NCBI GenBank assembly: GCA_903848125.1
Contig: CAINFN010000023.1
Location: 1 to 42,954, forward strand
DNA length: 42,954 nucleotides
Direction: 5' to 3'
From: an uncultured Bacteroidota bacterium
Lineage (GTDB): Bacteria > Bacteroidota > Bacteroidia > Chitinophagales > Chitinophagaceae
This document shows, piece after piece, positions 9,867-20,059 of this stretch. Each line of letters begins with the position of its first letter. Position 1 is the first letter of the stretch. The position numbers and the translations under genes were made by a program. The notes under the pieces are model-generated. The model was given only the letters and a program-made list of their open reading frames with translations. It was not told the origin of the DNA and made no database searches.

Positions 9867-11711
9867 CTACAAATATTGTTCTACTGCAGTTACTAATTCT
9901 TGTTTAGTAATGGGCACGCCCATGATTTTATTGTATCCTTTTGCATCAACAAAATATTTATCACGAATAATTTTAATTAACTGTCCGTTGTTGATTTCAG
10001 GAATTAAAACAGTTTCAAAATTCTTTAAAATATCGCCTAAATTTTTTGGGAAAGGGCGCATGTATTTAATATGTGCATGGCTTACTTGCTTGCCTTTACT
10101 TTGTAATTCTAATGCCGCACTTTTAATGGTTCCATAAGTAGACCCCCATCCTAAGATCAACACTTTTCCTTTTTCAGCACCGGTGTCAATGGTTTGCAAA
10201 GGAATATAGTCAGCAATTTTTTCTACTTTGGCTTCTCTAGCTTTTACCATGAATTCATGGTTTTCAGAATCGTAGCTTACGTTACCTGTTTCAGCTTGTT
10301 TTTCTAATCCACCAATTCTATGTTCTAAACCAGGTGTGCCAGGAATAGCCCAAGGTCTTGCTCCTTTTTCATTTCTCTTATAAGGAAGGAATTTTTCTTC
10401 GCCTTCATCTAATCCTTTTTTAAACTTTACTTCAATAGTGGGCAAACTACTTGCAGTTGGGAATTTCCAAGGTTCAGCACCATTGGCAATATATCCATCA
10501 CTTAATAAAATAACTGGAGTCATGTGCTGAATGGCAATGCGAATTGCTTCAAAAGCCATGTAGAAACAATCGCTTGGGGTAGCAGCCGCAATAATTGGAA
10601 TAGGCGCTTCTCCGTTACGACCATAATAAGCTTGCATTAAATCGCTTTGCTCTGTTTTGGTAGGTAAACCAGTAGATGGGCCACCTCTTTGAATATTGAT
10701 GATCACCAAAGGAATTTCTAACATCATAGCTAGTCCCATGGCTTCCGTTTTCAAAGCCATTCCAGGTCCTGAAGTAGAAGTCATACCGATGGCACCACCA
10801 TAGCTTGCGCCAATGGCTGCACCAATACCAGCAATTTCATCTTCGGCTTGGAAAGTTTTAACACCAAAATTTTTATACTTGCTTAATTCATGTAAAATAT
10901 CTGTGGCAGGGGTAATAGGGTATGTACCTAAAAAAATAGGAAGTCCACTTTTTTGAGAGCCTGCTATTAAACCCATTGATAAAGCTTGGTTACCCATAAT
11001 ACTTCTGTAAGTACCTGGATCCATTTTAGACTTTTCTACCTTATATCTAGAAGTGAAAAGTTCTGTAGTTTCTCCGTAAAAATAACCTGCTTTTAAAACA
11101 TCAACATTGCTATTTAAAATAGATTCTTTCTTTTTGAACTTGTCTTTCAAATATTCAATAGTAGTATCTAAGTCTCTATTGTATAACCAATAAATCATGC
11201 CTAGTACAAACATATTTTTTGCACGATCACGTTCTTTATTACCTAATTCGGTATAGGCTTTCAGGGCTTCACGAGTTAATTTAGTAACATCTACTTTTGT
11301 TAAATCGTATCCATCCAAACTTCCATCTTCCAATGGATTAATTCCATCAGGATAGGCGGCTAAACGTAAATTTTTTGTATCGAAACCTTCAAGATTGGCA
11401 ATGATTTTACCACCCTTTTTTAAACTTTTTAAATTCACTTTTAAAGCGGCTGCATTCATGGCAACCAATACATCACAAATATCACCTGGGGTATAGACTC
11501 TATTAGAACTAAAATGAATTTGGAAACCACTTACTCCAGGTAGCGTACCTAATGGGGCCCTAATTTCTGCTGGGAAATCTGGGAAAGTAGCTAAATCGAT
11601 ACCTAATAAGGCGGTATTGTTGGTGAATTGCTGGCCAGTTAACTGCATTCCATCACCACTATCACCAGCAAATTTGATCACGACGTCTTGTAAAACAACT
11701 TCTTTTTGCAT
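9867..11711 (-). CDS. korA: 2-oxoacid (2-oxoglutarate):acceptor/ferredoxin oxidoreductase, fused gamma-alpha subunit
   Basis: N-terminal gamma-type domain (VIKFAGDSGDGMQLTGQQF) fused to alpha domain (FLGTYPITPATDILHELS, FQAEDEIAGIGAAIGASYGG). ORF track extends to 11747; MQKEVVLQ at 11711 is the more likely start. Confidence 0.85.
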   Translation of the reverse strand: MQKEVVLQDVVIKFAGDSGDGMQLTGQQFTNNTALLGIDLATFPDFPAEIRAPLGTLPGVSGFQIHFSSNRVYTPGDICDVLVAMNAAALKVNLKSLKKGGKIIANLEGFDTKNLRLAAYPDGINPLEDGSLDGYDLTKVDVTKLTREALKAYTELGNKERDRAKNMFVLGMIYWLYNRDLDTTIEYLKDKFKKKESILNSNVDVLKAGYFYGETTELFTSRYKVEKSKMDPGTYRSIMGNQALSMGLIAGSQKSGLPIFLGTYPITPATDILHELSKYKNFGVKTFQAEDEIAGIGAAIGASYGGAIGMTSTSGPGMALKTEAMGLAMMLEIPLVIINIQRGGPSTGLPTKTEQSDLMQAYYGRNGEAPIPIIAAATPSDCFYMAFEAIRIAIQHMTPVILLSDGYIANGAEPWKFPTASSLPTIEVKFKKGLDEGEEKFLPYKRNEKGARPWAIPGTPGLEHRIGGLEKQAETGNVSYDSENHEFMVKAREAKVEKIADYIPLQTIDTGAEKGKVLILGWGSTYGTIKSAALELQSKGKQVSHAHIKYMRPFPKNLGDILKNFETVLIPEINNGQLIKIIRDKYFVDAKGYNKIMGVPITKQELVTAVEQYL

Positions 11712-11795
11712 ATTGCATTTTATTGGAGCACGAAGGTACAAAGCCAAGGGACTAAAACCTTAACTTTTTATAATTTTTTTTATAGTTTTCTTGTA

Positions 11796-11803
11796 TAACT
11801 TTG
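11796..11803 (+). promoter_or_regulatory. Putative Bacteroidetes -7 element TAACTTTG upstream of the deacetylase gene
   Basis: Exact TAnnTTTG match 22 nt upstream of the ATG at 11825. Confidence 0.5.
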
Positions 11804-11824
11804 AGGGTATAATCGTCTGGTTTT

Positions 11825-12622
11825 ATGGCTTATAGCTCTATTTTTTATTTATTTAGTCATTTTTTAGTTCAATTCATCCCCAATGGGGCCAAGGGGGTTG
11901 ATTTTCCTAGTTCCAATACTTCCACCATTTTGGTGCAAAAACCTATCCAAGACAGTTTACTCAAGCATATTTATTTGACCTTTGATGATGGCCCTATTTT
12001 AGGTACCTCTAACTGTATTGATATTTGTTCAAGGCATCAACTAGCTGCCACTTTTTTTGAAGTAGGCCTGCATCAATCTAGAAATAAAGAGGGGCAAAAA
12101 TTATATCAAGAAATTCTTCAAAATGAAAACCTATTTGCTATTTGCAATCATAGTTTTTCTCATGCCTATGGCAAATATTTACCTTTTTATCATCATCCAA
12201 ACGAGGCGCTGGCAGATTTTTTACATGCCAAGGAATTGATACAACCTAAAAACAATATTGTAAGGTTGCCTGGTAACAATGCTTGGAACACGAAAGAGGT
12301 AAAAAGAGCAAGCGGATTGGTTCGCCCATTAGTGCATCAGCTGGATAGTGCAGGTTTTACTATTATTGGCTGGGATATGGAGTGGAGATTTAATAAAAAA
12401 GGCAAGCCGGTTCAAAGTCCAGAAGTACTAGTAGCATTGGTTGATAGCTTACTTAAGTTAAATCAAACTGTATCAAAAAATCACCTTGTCATATTAATGC
12501 ACGATCACATGTTTAGGGCAGCTGCTGACTCTATTAAGTTAGACAAAATGATTGCTTTATTAAAGCAAAATCCTCACTATCGTTTTGAAAAAATCACCCA
12601 ATATCCAGGGCTTAAGAATTAA
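11825..12622 (+). CDS. Polysaccharide deacetylase (NodB-like) family protein
   Basis: 265 aa; YLTFDDGPILGTS, HSFSH, VRLPGNNAW, ILMHDH. Confidence 0.85.
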   Translation: MAYSSIFYLFSHFLVQFIPNGAKGVDFPSSNTSTILVQKPIQDSLLKHIYLTFDDGPILGTSNCIDICSRHQLAATFFEVGLHQSRNKEGQKLYQEILQNENLFAICNHSFSHAYGKYLPFYHHPNEALADFLHAKELIQPKNNIVRLPGNNAWNTKEVKRASGLVRPLVHQLDSAGFTIIGWDMEWRFNKKGKPVQSPEVLVALVDSLLKLNQTVSKNHLVILMHDHMFRAAADSIKLDKMIALLKQNPHYRFEKITQYPGLKN

Positions 12623-12655
12623 TTGAATTAACCTTTTTTTATAGGTCTAATTCAA
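12623..12655 (+). terminator. Hairpin immediately after the deacetylase stop
   Basis: ttgaattaacct / agg(tc)taattcaa arms around a T-rich loop. Confidence 0.4.
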
Positions 12656-12696
12656 AGTATTTTGTATTTTTATAGTAGAAAATTAAATTCAATTTT

Positions 12697-13464
12697 ATGG
12701 CAATTTTTAAATCTAGCAATCCAACACTTACAGAAAAAATATTTGATAAAAGTTTACACGACAATGCGGCGTCTTTTGGCGTTATGAGCATACGTGGTAC
12801 CATCAATAAGTTTGGATTTTTATTGGTAATGGTGATGGCAGCTGCCATGTATGTTTGGAATATTTATGCAGAAGGAAATACAAGTACCGCCACCACTTTA
12901 ATGTTAGTCGGGGCTATAGGAGGATTTGTGGTTGCTTTGGTAATGATGTTTAAGCCAGGATGGGCTGGTTTTATTGCTCCTGCCTACGGCATTTTAGAAG
13001 GATTGTTTATTGGCGGCATTAGTGCTTTTTTTAATGCGATGTTTCAAAAAACCTATCCAAACATTGTATTGCATGCAGTGGGTTTAACTTTGGGCGTGGC
13101 ATTGGCCATGTTCTTATTGTATAATTTTAGAATCATTAATGTAACCAATCGTTTGCGTTCTATTATTATGTCTGCCACGATGGGCATTGGTTTATTTTAT
13201 TTAATAGTATGGATACTTGGCTTATTTCATGTGAATATGGGATTCGCTTTTGATAGTTCTCCACTCAGTATTGGTATTAGCTTATTTATTGTAGGCATCG
13301 CCGCCATGAATTTATTATTAGATTTTGATTCAATCGAACGTGCAGCGGAAATGGGTGCACCAAAGTACATGGAATGGTATGGTGCTTTTGGTTTATTGGT
13401 AACCCTGGTTTGGCTGTATATGGAAATCTTAAGATTACTGAGCAAATTAAATTCAAAAAATTAA
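12697..13464 (+). CDS. Bax inhibitor-1/YccA family membrane protein
   Basis: 255 aa; seven TM segments, conserved MEWYGAFGLLVTLVWLYMEILRLL end. Confidence 0.9.
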   Translation: MAIFKSSNPTLTEKIFDKSLHDNAASFGVMSIRGTINKFGFLLVMVMAAAMYVWNIYAEGNTSTATTLMLVGAIGGFVVALVMMFKPGWAGFIAPAYGILEGLFIGGISAFFNAMFQKTYPNIVLHAVGLTLGVALAMFLLYNFRIINVTNRLRSIIMSATMGIGLFYLIVWILGLFHVNMGFAFDSSPLSIGISLFIVGIAAMNLLLDFDSIERAAEMGAPKYMEWYGAFGLLVTLVWLYMEILRLLSKLNSKN

Positions 13465-13498
13465 ACGGTGCATTTATCCCATTAAATAAAAATAATAA

Positions 13499-15490
13499 AT
13501 GGAGTTTAAGCGGGGTAAATTATCTAACGAGCAGCTAGTACATTTTTATCGTTCTTTGCTTTTGCCAAGAATGATAGAAGAAAAAATGTTGCTCTTGCTT
13601 CGCCAGGGAAAAATTAGCAAATGGTTTAGTGGCATTGGACAAGAAGCGATTTCGGTGGGCGCTACTTTAGCGATGGAGCCGAACGAATGGATCATGCCAC
13701 TGCATAGAAATTTAGGTGTTTTTACCACCCGTAAAATGCCTTTAGTAGATTTATTTAAACAATGGCAAGGAGATCAAGACGGTTATAGTAAAGCACGAGA
13801 GCGCAGCTTTCATTTTGGGAATAAAGCACATCATATTTGCGGTATGATTTCGCATCTTGGCCCACAGCTAGCCATTGCAGACGGCGTTGCATTAGCCTAT
13901 CAACAAAGAGGACAATTAAAAGCCACCCTTGCATTTACTGGAGAAGGTGGAACAAGTGAAGGTGATTTTCATGAAGCATTAAATGTAGCAGCAGTTTGGG
14001 GATTGCCTGTTATTTTTTTGATTGAAAACAATGGCTATGGTTTAAGTACGCCCACCAATGAACAATATCAATGTGAAAATTTAGTGGATCGCGCCAAGGG
14101 TTATGGAATGGAAGGGGTGCGCATAGATGGAAACAATATTTTAGAAGTGTATGAAACAATTAAAGAAGTTAGAGAATATTGTATCAACCATCAAAAACCC
14201 TATTTAATTGAATGCACCACATTTAGAATGCGAGGTCATGAGGAAGCCAGTGGTATCAAATATGTACCAAAAGAATTAATGGAGCAATGGTCTAGAAAAG
14301 ATCCAATAAAAAATTACGAACAATTTTTAGTGAAGCAACAAGTGTTTACTGAAATGGATGTGGCAGACATTCGTAATGAATTCAAACAGTCGATTGAGCA
14401 GGACTTGCAATTGGCGATGCAGGAAATAATTTTTACGCCCAATACTCAACAAGAAATTGCTGATGTTTTTGCACCCTTGGTGCCCAATACCATTCCTTAT
14501 TTTGAACAACTGAATCATCCAATTTTAAACAATAAGCGTTTTATAGAAGCAATAAGTGAAGCTTTAAAACAGTCGATGGTGTTGTATCCGGAACTCATTT
14601 TAATGGGGCAGGATATTGCAGAATATGGAGGGGCTTTTAAAGTTACAGAAGGCTTTGTTCAACAATTTGGGAAACAAAGAATTCGCAATACTCCACTTTG
14701 TGAAAGTGCGATTGTGGGTGCAGCATTGGGTTTAAGCTTAGAAGGATTTAAATCGGTAGTTGAAATGCAATTTGCGGATTTTGTTTCTGTTGCTTTTAAT
14801 CAAATTGTAAACAACCTGGCAAAAATACATTACCGTTGGGGCCAAAATGCAGATGTAGTAGTGCGCATGCCAACCGGCGCAGGGGTTGGAGCGGGTCCTT
14901 TTCATTCCCAATCCAATGAAGCTTGGTTTACGCATGTGCCTGGATTAAAAGTGGTGTATCCTTCCAATCCCATTGATGCAAAAGGTTTAATGATTGCAGC
15001 TTTAGCAGATCCTAATCCCATTTTATATTTTGAACACAAGGCATTGTATAGAAGTGTTGAAGCAGAAGTACCCGATGAATATTATCAAATACCCATTGGC
15101 AAAGCTGCTTTAATAAGTGCAGGGGAAGCAGCTTGTATCATTACTTATGGAATGGGTGTTAGCTGGGCTCAACAATATCAAGCAGAAAATGCACAACATG
15201 AAATAAGTATTTTGGATCTTAGAACCCTCGCGCCACTTGATTATGATGCCATACAAAAAGTAGTTAAAACCACTGGTAAAGTGATGGTGTTGCATGAAGA
15301 TAATTTGACAGGAGGTATTGGGGGAGAAATTAGCGCATGGATTGCAGAGCACTGCTTTGAATATTTAGATGCACCTGTTATGCGTTGTGCATCACTGGAT
15401 ACGCCTATTCCATTTAATACTGAACTAGAAAAACAATATTTAGCCAATAGTAGGTTGCATGAAATGATGCAGCGATTAATAACTTATTAG
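13499..15490 (+). CDS. 2-oxoacid dehydrogenase E1, alpha and beta subunits fused
   Basis: 663 aa; TPP motif GEGGTSEGDFHEALNVAAVWGLPVIFLIENNGYGLSTP, then transketolase-like beta half (GQDIAEYGGAFKVTEGF, VVYPSNPIDAKGLMIAA). Confidence 0.9.
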   Translation: MEFKRGKLSNEQLVHFYRSLLLPRMIEEKMLLLLRQGKISKWFSGIGQEAISVGATLAMEPNEWIMPLHRNLGVFTTRKMPLVDLFKQWQGDQDGYSKARERSFHFGNKAHHICGMISHLGPQLAIADGVALAYQQRGQLKATLAFTGEGGTSEGDFHEALNVAAVWGLPVIFLIENNGYGLSTPTNEQYQCENLVDRAKGYGMEGVRIDGNNILEVYETIKEVREYCINHQKPYLIECTTFRMRGHEEASGIKYVPKELMEQWSRKDPIKNYEQFLVKQQVFTEMDVADIRNEFKQSIEQDLQLAMQEIIFTPNTQQEIADVFAPLVPNTIPYFEQLNHPILNNKRFIEAISEALKQSMVLYPELILMGQDIAEYGGAFKVTEGFVQQFGKQRIRNTPLCESAIVGAALGLSLEGFKSVVEMQFADFVSVAFNQIVNNLAKIHYRWGQNADVVVRMPTGAGVGAGPFHSQSNEAWFTHVPGLKVVYPSNPIDAKGLMIAALADPNPILYFEHKALYRSVEAEVPDEYYQIPIGKAALISAGEAACIITYGMGVSWAQQYQAENAQHEISILDLRTLAPLDYDAIQKVVKTTGKVMVLHEDNLTGGIGGEISAWIAEHCFEYLDAPVMRCASLDTPIPFNTELEKQYLANSRLHEMMQRLITY

Positions 15491-15495
15491 AGAAG

Positions 15496-15626
15496 GAATA
15501 AACAATCCTCAAATTTTCTCAAGCCTACCCGTTTATGGGGTAGGCTTGAGAAATCATTAGATAAAAATGAATTGGCCTCTTAGATTTTTATCAAGAGGCT
15601 AATTCATTATTGAGGATTGTTTATTC
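15496..15626 (-). repeat. Structured intergenic element: outer 17-bp inverted repeat enclosing hairpin 1, TCTAATGATTT linker and hairpin 2
   Basis: Outer arms 15496-15512/15610-15626 (gaataaacaatcctcaa/ttgaggattgtttattc). Hairpin 15567-15581/15593-15607. Linker aaatcattaga 15551-15561 (minus strand TCTAATGATTT). Hairpin 15515-15530/15538-15553. Confidence 0.85.
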
Positions 15627-16764
15627 TATACACTCTAAGGAAATTTCCTCCTAACACTTTCGCAATGTCTTTATCTGAATAGCCTCTAGCCATTAATGCT
15701 TGTGTAAACTTTGGATAGTCTAATACACTTTTTAATTCTTTAGGTGAAGAATCAATCCCATCAAAGTCAGAACCAATGCCAACATGGTCAATGCCAATTA
15801 ATTTAACAATGTGGTCAAAGTGTTTCATTAATTGTTCTAGGCTAGGTTTGTTGGCTTCGCTTTCGGCAGCAAATTTTTCTGCAAGGGCGCTTTGTGCATA
15901 TTCTCTTTGAATTCCAGTGTTTAATAAAGAATCCAATTCAGCTTGATGCCTGCTTCTAAAAGCGGCATCTTTCTTACCAAAAGTGCTATCCACAAATGCG
16001 GAATAAAAATTAAGATTAATCACACCGCCATTTTTTCCGACAGCTATTATTTGATTGTCTTTTAAATTCCTAGTAACAGGACAAATTGAATAAGCATTAC
16101 TATGCGAAGCGATGACTGGTTTGGTAGTAGTTTTAATAGCATCCCAAAAAGTGGCTTCCCCTACATGGGAGATGTCAACTATGATACCTAGTTTATTCAT
16201 ACGATGAATCACTTCTTTTCCAAAATCAGTAAGCCCTCTTGGGCCTGTATATTTTGGATTTTTTTCATCTGCATGTGAGCTAGCCCATGTGGGAGAGTTG
16301 TTCCAGGTAAGGGTCATATAGCGAACCCCTCTTTTATAAAAAGTATCTAGGCGATCAATATTGTCTTCAATCATATGTCCTCCCTCTACGCCATATTGTG
16401 CTACAATTTTATTTTCTTTTAAAGCCTTTTGAATGGCGCCCCAGCTTTTAGCAATGACAATTTTGTCAGGATTTCGAGAGGCTACTGCCTCTAGCGTATC
16501 CATAGATCTCATGGCCCAAGCGTATGGATTTTTTTTATCACCATCGCACCAAACCGAAAACAACTGATAATCTACTCCCCCTTGTTTAAATCTTTTTAAA
16601 TCTGATTGGTTGATGCCTGTAAGGTCTTGATCAAGGCTTACTTTTTTTTCGATACATGCGGTAATGCAATCATTATGGGTATCTACCAATACCGATTTAA
16701 AATGAATTGCTTGCGCATTTGCATTGGTGGCTATAAAAAGCAAAAGGGGGGCCAAATATTTCAT
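15607..16764 (-). CDS. Membrane dipeptidase (peptidase family M19)
   Basis: VDTHNDC, VEGGHMI, IVDISHVGEATFWD, ASHSNAYSICPVTRNL, IGIDHVGIGSDFDG. ORF track extends to 16812; signal peptide MKYLAPLLLFIATNANAQ implies the start at 16764. Confidence 0.9.
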   Translation of the reverse strand: MKYLAPLLLFIATNANAQAIHFKSVLVDTHNDCITACIEKKVSLDQDLTGINQSDLKRFKQGGVDYQLFSVWCDGDKKNPYAWAMRSMDTLEAVASRNPDKIVIAKSWGAIQKALKENKIVAQYGVEGGHMIEDNIDRLDTFYKRGVRYMTLTWNNSPTWASSHADEKNPKYTGPRGLTDFGKEVIHRMNKLGIIVDISHVGEATFWDAIKTTTKPVIASHSNAYSICPVTRNLKDNQIIAVGKNGGVINLNFYSAFVDSTFGKKDAAFRSRHQAELDSLLNTGIQREYAQSALAEKFAAESEANKPSLEQLMKHFDHIVKLIGIDHVGIGSDFDGIDSSPKELKSVLDYPKFTQALMARGYSDKDIAKVLGGNFLRVYRINNPQ

Positions 16765-16799
16765 AATAATTGATTGTTTTAATTGACAACTAAAATAGC

Positions 16800-16807
16800 T
16801 ATTTTTG
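16800..16807 (+). promoter_or_regulatory. Putative Bacteroidetes -7 element TATTTTTG upstream of prfA
   Basis: TAnnTTTG match 17 nt before the ATG at 16825; TTG triplets upstream. Confidence 0.4.
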
Positions 16808-16824
16808 CTCACCTAAAAACGACT

Positions 16825-17886
16825 ATGTTAGACAAATTAGAAGCCATAAAAGCAAGATTCCAGCAGGTAGGGGTGGCTTTGACAAATCCAGAAATTATCA
16901 ATAACCAATCAGAATTTGGAAAATTGAGTAAGGAATACCGTTCTCTCGAGCGAATCAATATTCCTTATGAGCGTTATTTGAAGGTATTGGATGAGCATAA
17001 GTTTGCTAAGGAAACATTAAATGGAGACGATGCAGATATGAGAGAATTGGCCAAATTAGAAATGCCTGGATTGGAGACAGAAAAAGAAAGCCTAGAAAAA
17101 GAATTGACAAAATTATTGATACCCAAAGATCCTCAGGATGATAAAAATGCCATCATTGAATTAAGAGCAGGCACAGGAGGGGATGAAGCAAGTTTATTTG
17201 TAGGTGATTTACTTACCATGTATACAAGGTATTGTCAGAAAAAAGGATGGAAAGTAGCGCTAGTAAGTGAAAGTGAAGGTTCTGTGGGTGGCTATAAGGA
17301 AGTGATATTAGAAGTAATGGGTGAAGATGTGTATGGCACCATGAAATTTGAAAGTGGCGTGCACCGTGTACAACGTGTACCTTCTACCGAAACGCAAGGT
17401 AGAGTGCATACTTCAGCAGCAACAGTTGCGGTGATGCCCGAAGCGGAAGAGGTTGATTTTGTGTTGAATCCTGCAGATGTAAAAATGGAAACTTCAAGAA
17501 GTGGAGGAGCAGGTGGACAGAATGTAAATAAAGTGGAGACCAAAGTAATGTTAACGCATATCCCTACAGGTACGGTGATCATTTGTCAAACAGAACGTTC
17601 TCAGTTGGGTAATCGTGAAAAAGCAATGACCATGATGCGTACCAAATTATTTGAAGAACAAGTGCGTAAGCAAGAAGATGAAATATCAAGACATCGTAAA
17701 ACTTTGGTAAGTACTGGAGATAGAAGTGCAAAAATTAGAACCTACAATTGGCCGCAAGGCAGAGTAACCGATCATAGAGTGGGTGTCACTTCTTACAATT
17801 TAGATGCGGTGATAAATGGTGAGATTGAAGAATTTATTGAAGCATTGCAAGTGGCAGAGAATGCAGCTAAGATGTTGGTGCAGTAA
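16825..17886 (+). CDS. prfA: Peptide chain release factor 1
   Basis: GGQ motif [20 protein letters not shown]1-type N-terminus [18 protein letters not shown] at 16825 rather than the ORF-track start 16783. Confidence 0.95.
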   Translation: MLDKLEAIKARFQQVGVALTNPEIINNQSEFGKLSKEYRSLERINIPYERYLKVLDEHKFAKETLNGDDADMRELAKLEMPGLETEKESLEKELTKLLIPKDPQDDKNAIIELRAGTGGDEASLFVGDLLTMYTRYCQKKGWKVALVSESEGSVGGYKEVILEVMGEDVYGTMKFESGVHRVQRVPSTETQGRVHTSAATVAVMPEAEEVDFVLNPADVKMETSRSGGAGGQNVNKVETKVMLTHIPTGTVIICQTERSQLGNREKAMTMMRTKLFEEQVRKQEDEISRHRKTLVSTGDRSAKIRTYNWPQGRVTDHRVGVTSYNLDAVINGEIEEFIEALQVAENAAKMLVQ

Positions 17887-17899
17887 TAATAGGTTGTAA

Positions 17900-18916
17900 T
17901 TATTTTGCTAAACTTTTTTCCCATTCCCAAGCAGTACGCATCATTTCATTTAAGTCATATTGACAAGTCCAGCCTAATTTTTTTACAGCATAGTCATTGT
18001 TGGCATAGATAGCAACAATATCCCCAACTCTTCTTGGGCCTATTTCATAATTTAATTTAATGCCAGCTACTTTTTCAAAAGCCTGAATGGCTTCCAATAC
18101 AGTGATGCCATTGCCGGTACCTAGATTAAATATTTCGCAGCTATTTGCTTTGTCATTTTTGATAGAATATTGCAAAGCCAAAGTGTGCGCGTGTGCGATA
18201 TCACAAACGTGAATATAATCACGAATACAACTACCATCACGCGTATCATAGTCGTTGCCATGCACATGCATTTTAGGTAATTTACCAATTGCAGTTTGGG
18301 TAATGGCAGGCACTAAGTTTTGTGGACGTCCAATAGGCAATTCTCCAATGGCAATAGAAGGATGGGCGCCCACTGGATTAAAATACCTTAAAAGAATGGT
18401 AGACAAAGGATGTGCGGTAGCACTATCTTGAACAATGGTTTCACCCATTTGCTTGGTAGCACCATAGGGTGATGCGGCTGTTTTTATGGCGGTTTGTTCA
18501 GTTACTGGAATGGCATCTGGATTGCCATAAACGGTACAAGAGGATGAAAAGATAAAATGTTTTGCATGGTACTTAACAGCCAATTGCAACAAGTGTATTA
18601 ATGAAAATAAATTATTCTCGTAATAGTCTAAAGGTTTTTCAACTGATTCACCCACCGCTTTGTAGGCAGCAAAATGAATAATGCCTTTAATCGAAGGATG
18701 GTCTTTAAAAATTTGTTCTGTTGTTTCTTTATTGGTTAAATCAATAACATAGTTCTTGATTTTTTTACCCGTAATTTTTTCAATTCCTAGTAATGAATCA
18801 GCGGAAGCCCTGGATAAATTATCTACAGAAATCACCTCAAATCCATTTTGAATTAAATCAACAATGGTATGAGCTCCAATAAAGCCACAACCTCCAGTTA
18901 CTAAAATAGTTTGCAT
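17900..18916 (-). CDS. galE: UDP-glucose 4-epimerase
   Basis: 338 aa; ILVTGGCGFIGAHTIVDL, SSSCTVYG, SPYGATKQMGE, LRYFNPVGAHPS. Confidence 0.93.
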   Translation of the reverse strand: MQTILVTGGCGFIGAHTIVDLIQNGFEVISVDNLSRASADSLLGIEKITGKKIKNYVIDLTNKETTEQIFKDHPSIKGIIHFAAYKAVGESVEKPLDYYENNLFSLIHLLQLAVKYHAKHFIFSSSCTVYGNPDAIPVTEQTAIKTAASPYGATKQMGETIVQDSATAHPLSTILLRYFNPVGAHPSIAIGELPIGRPQNLVPAITQTAIGKLPKMHVHGNDYDTRDGSCIRDYIHVCDIAHAHTLALQYSIKNDKANSCEIFNLGTGNGITVLEAIQAFEKVAGIKLNYEIGPRRVGDIVAIYANNDYAVKKLGWTCQYDLNEMMRTAWEWEKSLAK

Positions 18917-18953
18917 TAAAAAATATTAGAATACAAAGTAACGAAAAAAAACT

Positions 18954-20003
18954 TTAGGAAGCCTTATTGGCTAAGGTAAATCCAACAGTGGTACCCACGC
19001 CCAATTTGCTTCTAATGTGCATGGTTTCATTGTGCGCTTCAATAATGTGTTTACAAATAGCTAATCCAAGACCGGTGCCTCCAATTTCTCTACTTCTGGC
19101 GTCGTCTGTTCGATAAAAACGCTCAAATAATCTTGGAATGTGTTCTTCTGCTATGCCTATTCCGTCGTCACTTACCTCTATTAAAATTTTCTGGCCTTCG
19201 ATAGAATAAACACTTGCTATAATGTGCCCATCTACTTTGCCGTATTTGGATGCGTTGGAAAGGATATTTACAATCACCTGGTATACTTTATTCTTATCAG
19301 CAAAAACATGAATTGGTGTTTCAGTTCCCTTCTTAAAACTAAATTGAATATTTTTTTGAATCCATTTCACATTTAAATTATTGGCTGCTTCAGAAATTAA
19401 GTCTTGAATAATAAAAGATTGTTTTAAAATAGGATCTTTATTAATTTCAAGATTAGTAATAGAATCTACATCATTGAGTAGCTGAACCAATCTTTGTACA
19501 TTAGATTGCGCTTTATTGATAAATCTTTTTCCAGTGATTGGGTCGTCAATGGCACCATCATCCAATAATTCTAAATAACCTTGTATGGCAAAGACAGGCG
19601 TCTTAATTTCGTGCGAAAGATTTTGTAAAAACTCTTTTCTAAAAGCTTCATTGGATTGAAGCGCGAGAATTTCTTTTGTTTTTTGAGCAGCCCATTCTTC
19701 CACATCTGCCCTTACTTCATCAATTCCTTTTTGCGGTAAAATGTACTTTTGGTAAGCTTCTTCTCTTTTACTTGCTTTGGTTTGTGAAATAAGTTTATAG
19801 ATTAATTTTATTTTACGATAAATAAATCGTTCTAAAATTTCATAAAGTATAAAATAGATGATGGCAAAGCTGACAATAAAATAAACCAATAATAATTGCC
19901 AGTTGGAAAACAAAATAAATACACTTAGTGTAATTAAAGTGGCTAGTAGTAAAGCTGTTAAGGCAGCCAGTTGTTTTGGTGAAAGATTCTTTCCTTTAAA
20001 CAT
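18954..20003 (-). CDS. PhoR-like sensor histidine kinase
   Basis: 349 aa; two TMs, H-box NLSHEIKTPVFAIQGYLELL, N-box NILSNASKYG, G-box GGTGLGLAICKHI. Confidence 0.92.
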   Translation of the reverse strand: MFKGKNLSPKQLAALTALLLATLITLSVFILFSNWQLLLVYFIVSFAIIYFILYEILERFIYRKIKLIYKLISQTKASKREEAYQKYILPQKGIDEVRADVEEWAAQKTKEILALQSNEAFRKEFLQNLSHEIKTPVFAIQGYLELLDDGAIDDPITGKRFINKAQSNVQRLVQLLNDVDSITNLEINKDPILKQSFIIQDLISEAANNLNVKWIQKNIQFSFKKGTETPIHVFADKNKVYQVIVNILSNASKYGKVDGHIIASVYSIEGQKILIEVSDDGIGIAEEHIPRLFERFYRTDDARSREIGGTGLGLAICKHIIEAHNETMHIRSKLGVGTTVGFTLANKAS

Positions 20004-20059
20004 AAATGTGTATAGCCTTGGATAAATAAAAATGCTACAGCAAAGTTATCCTTTTATTG

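Noticed and set aside
13499-15490. E1 alpha-beta fusion as an assembly artefact
   Set aside because: Fused E1 alpha/beta proteins are well known in Bacteroidetes and the junction is in frame with complete domains on both sides.
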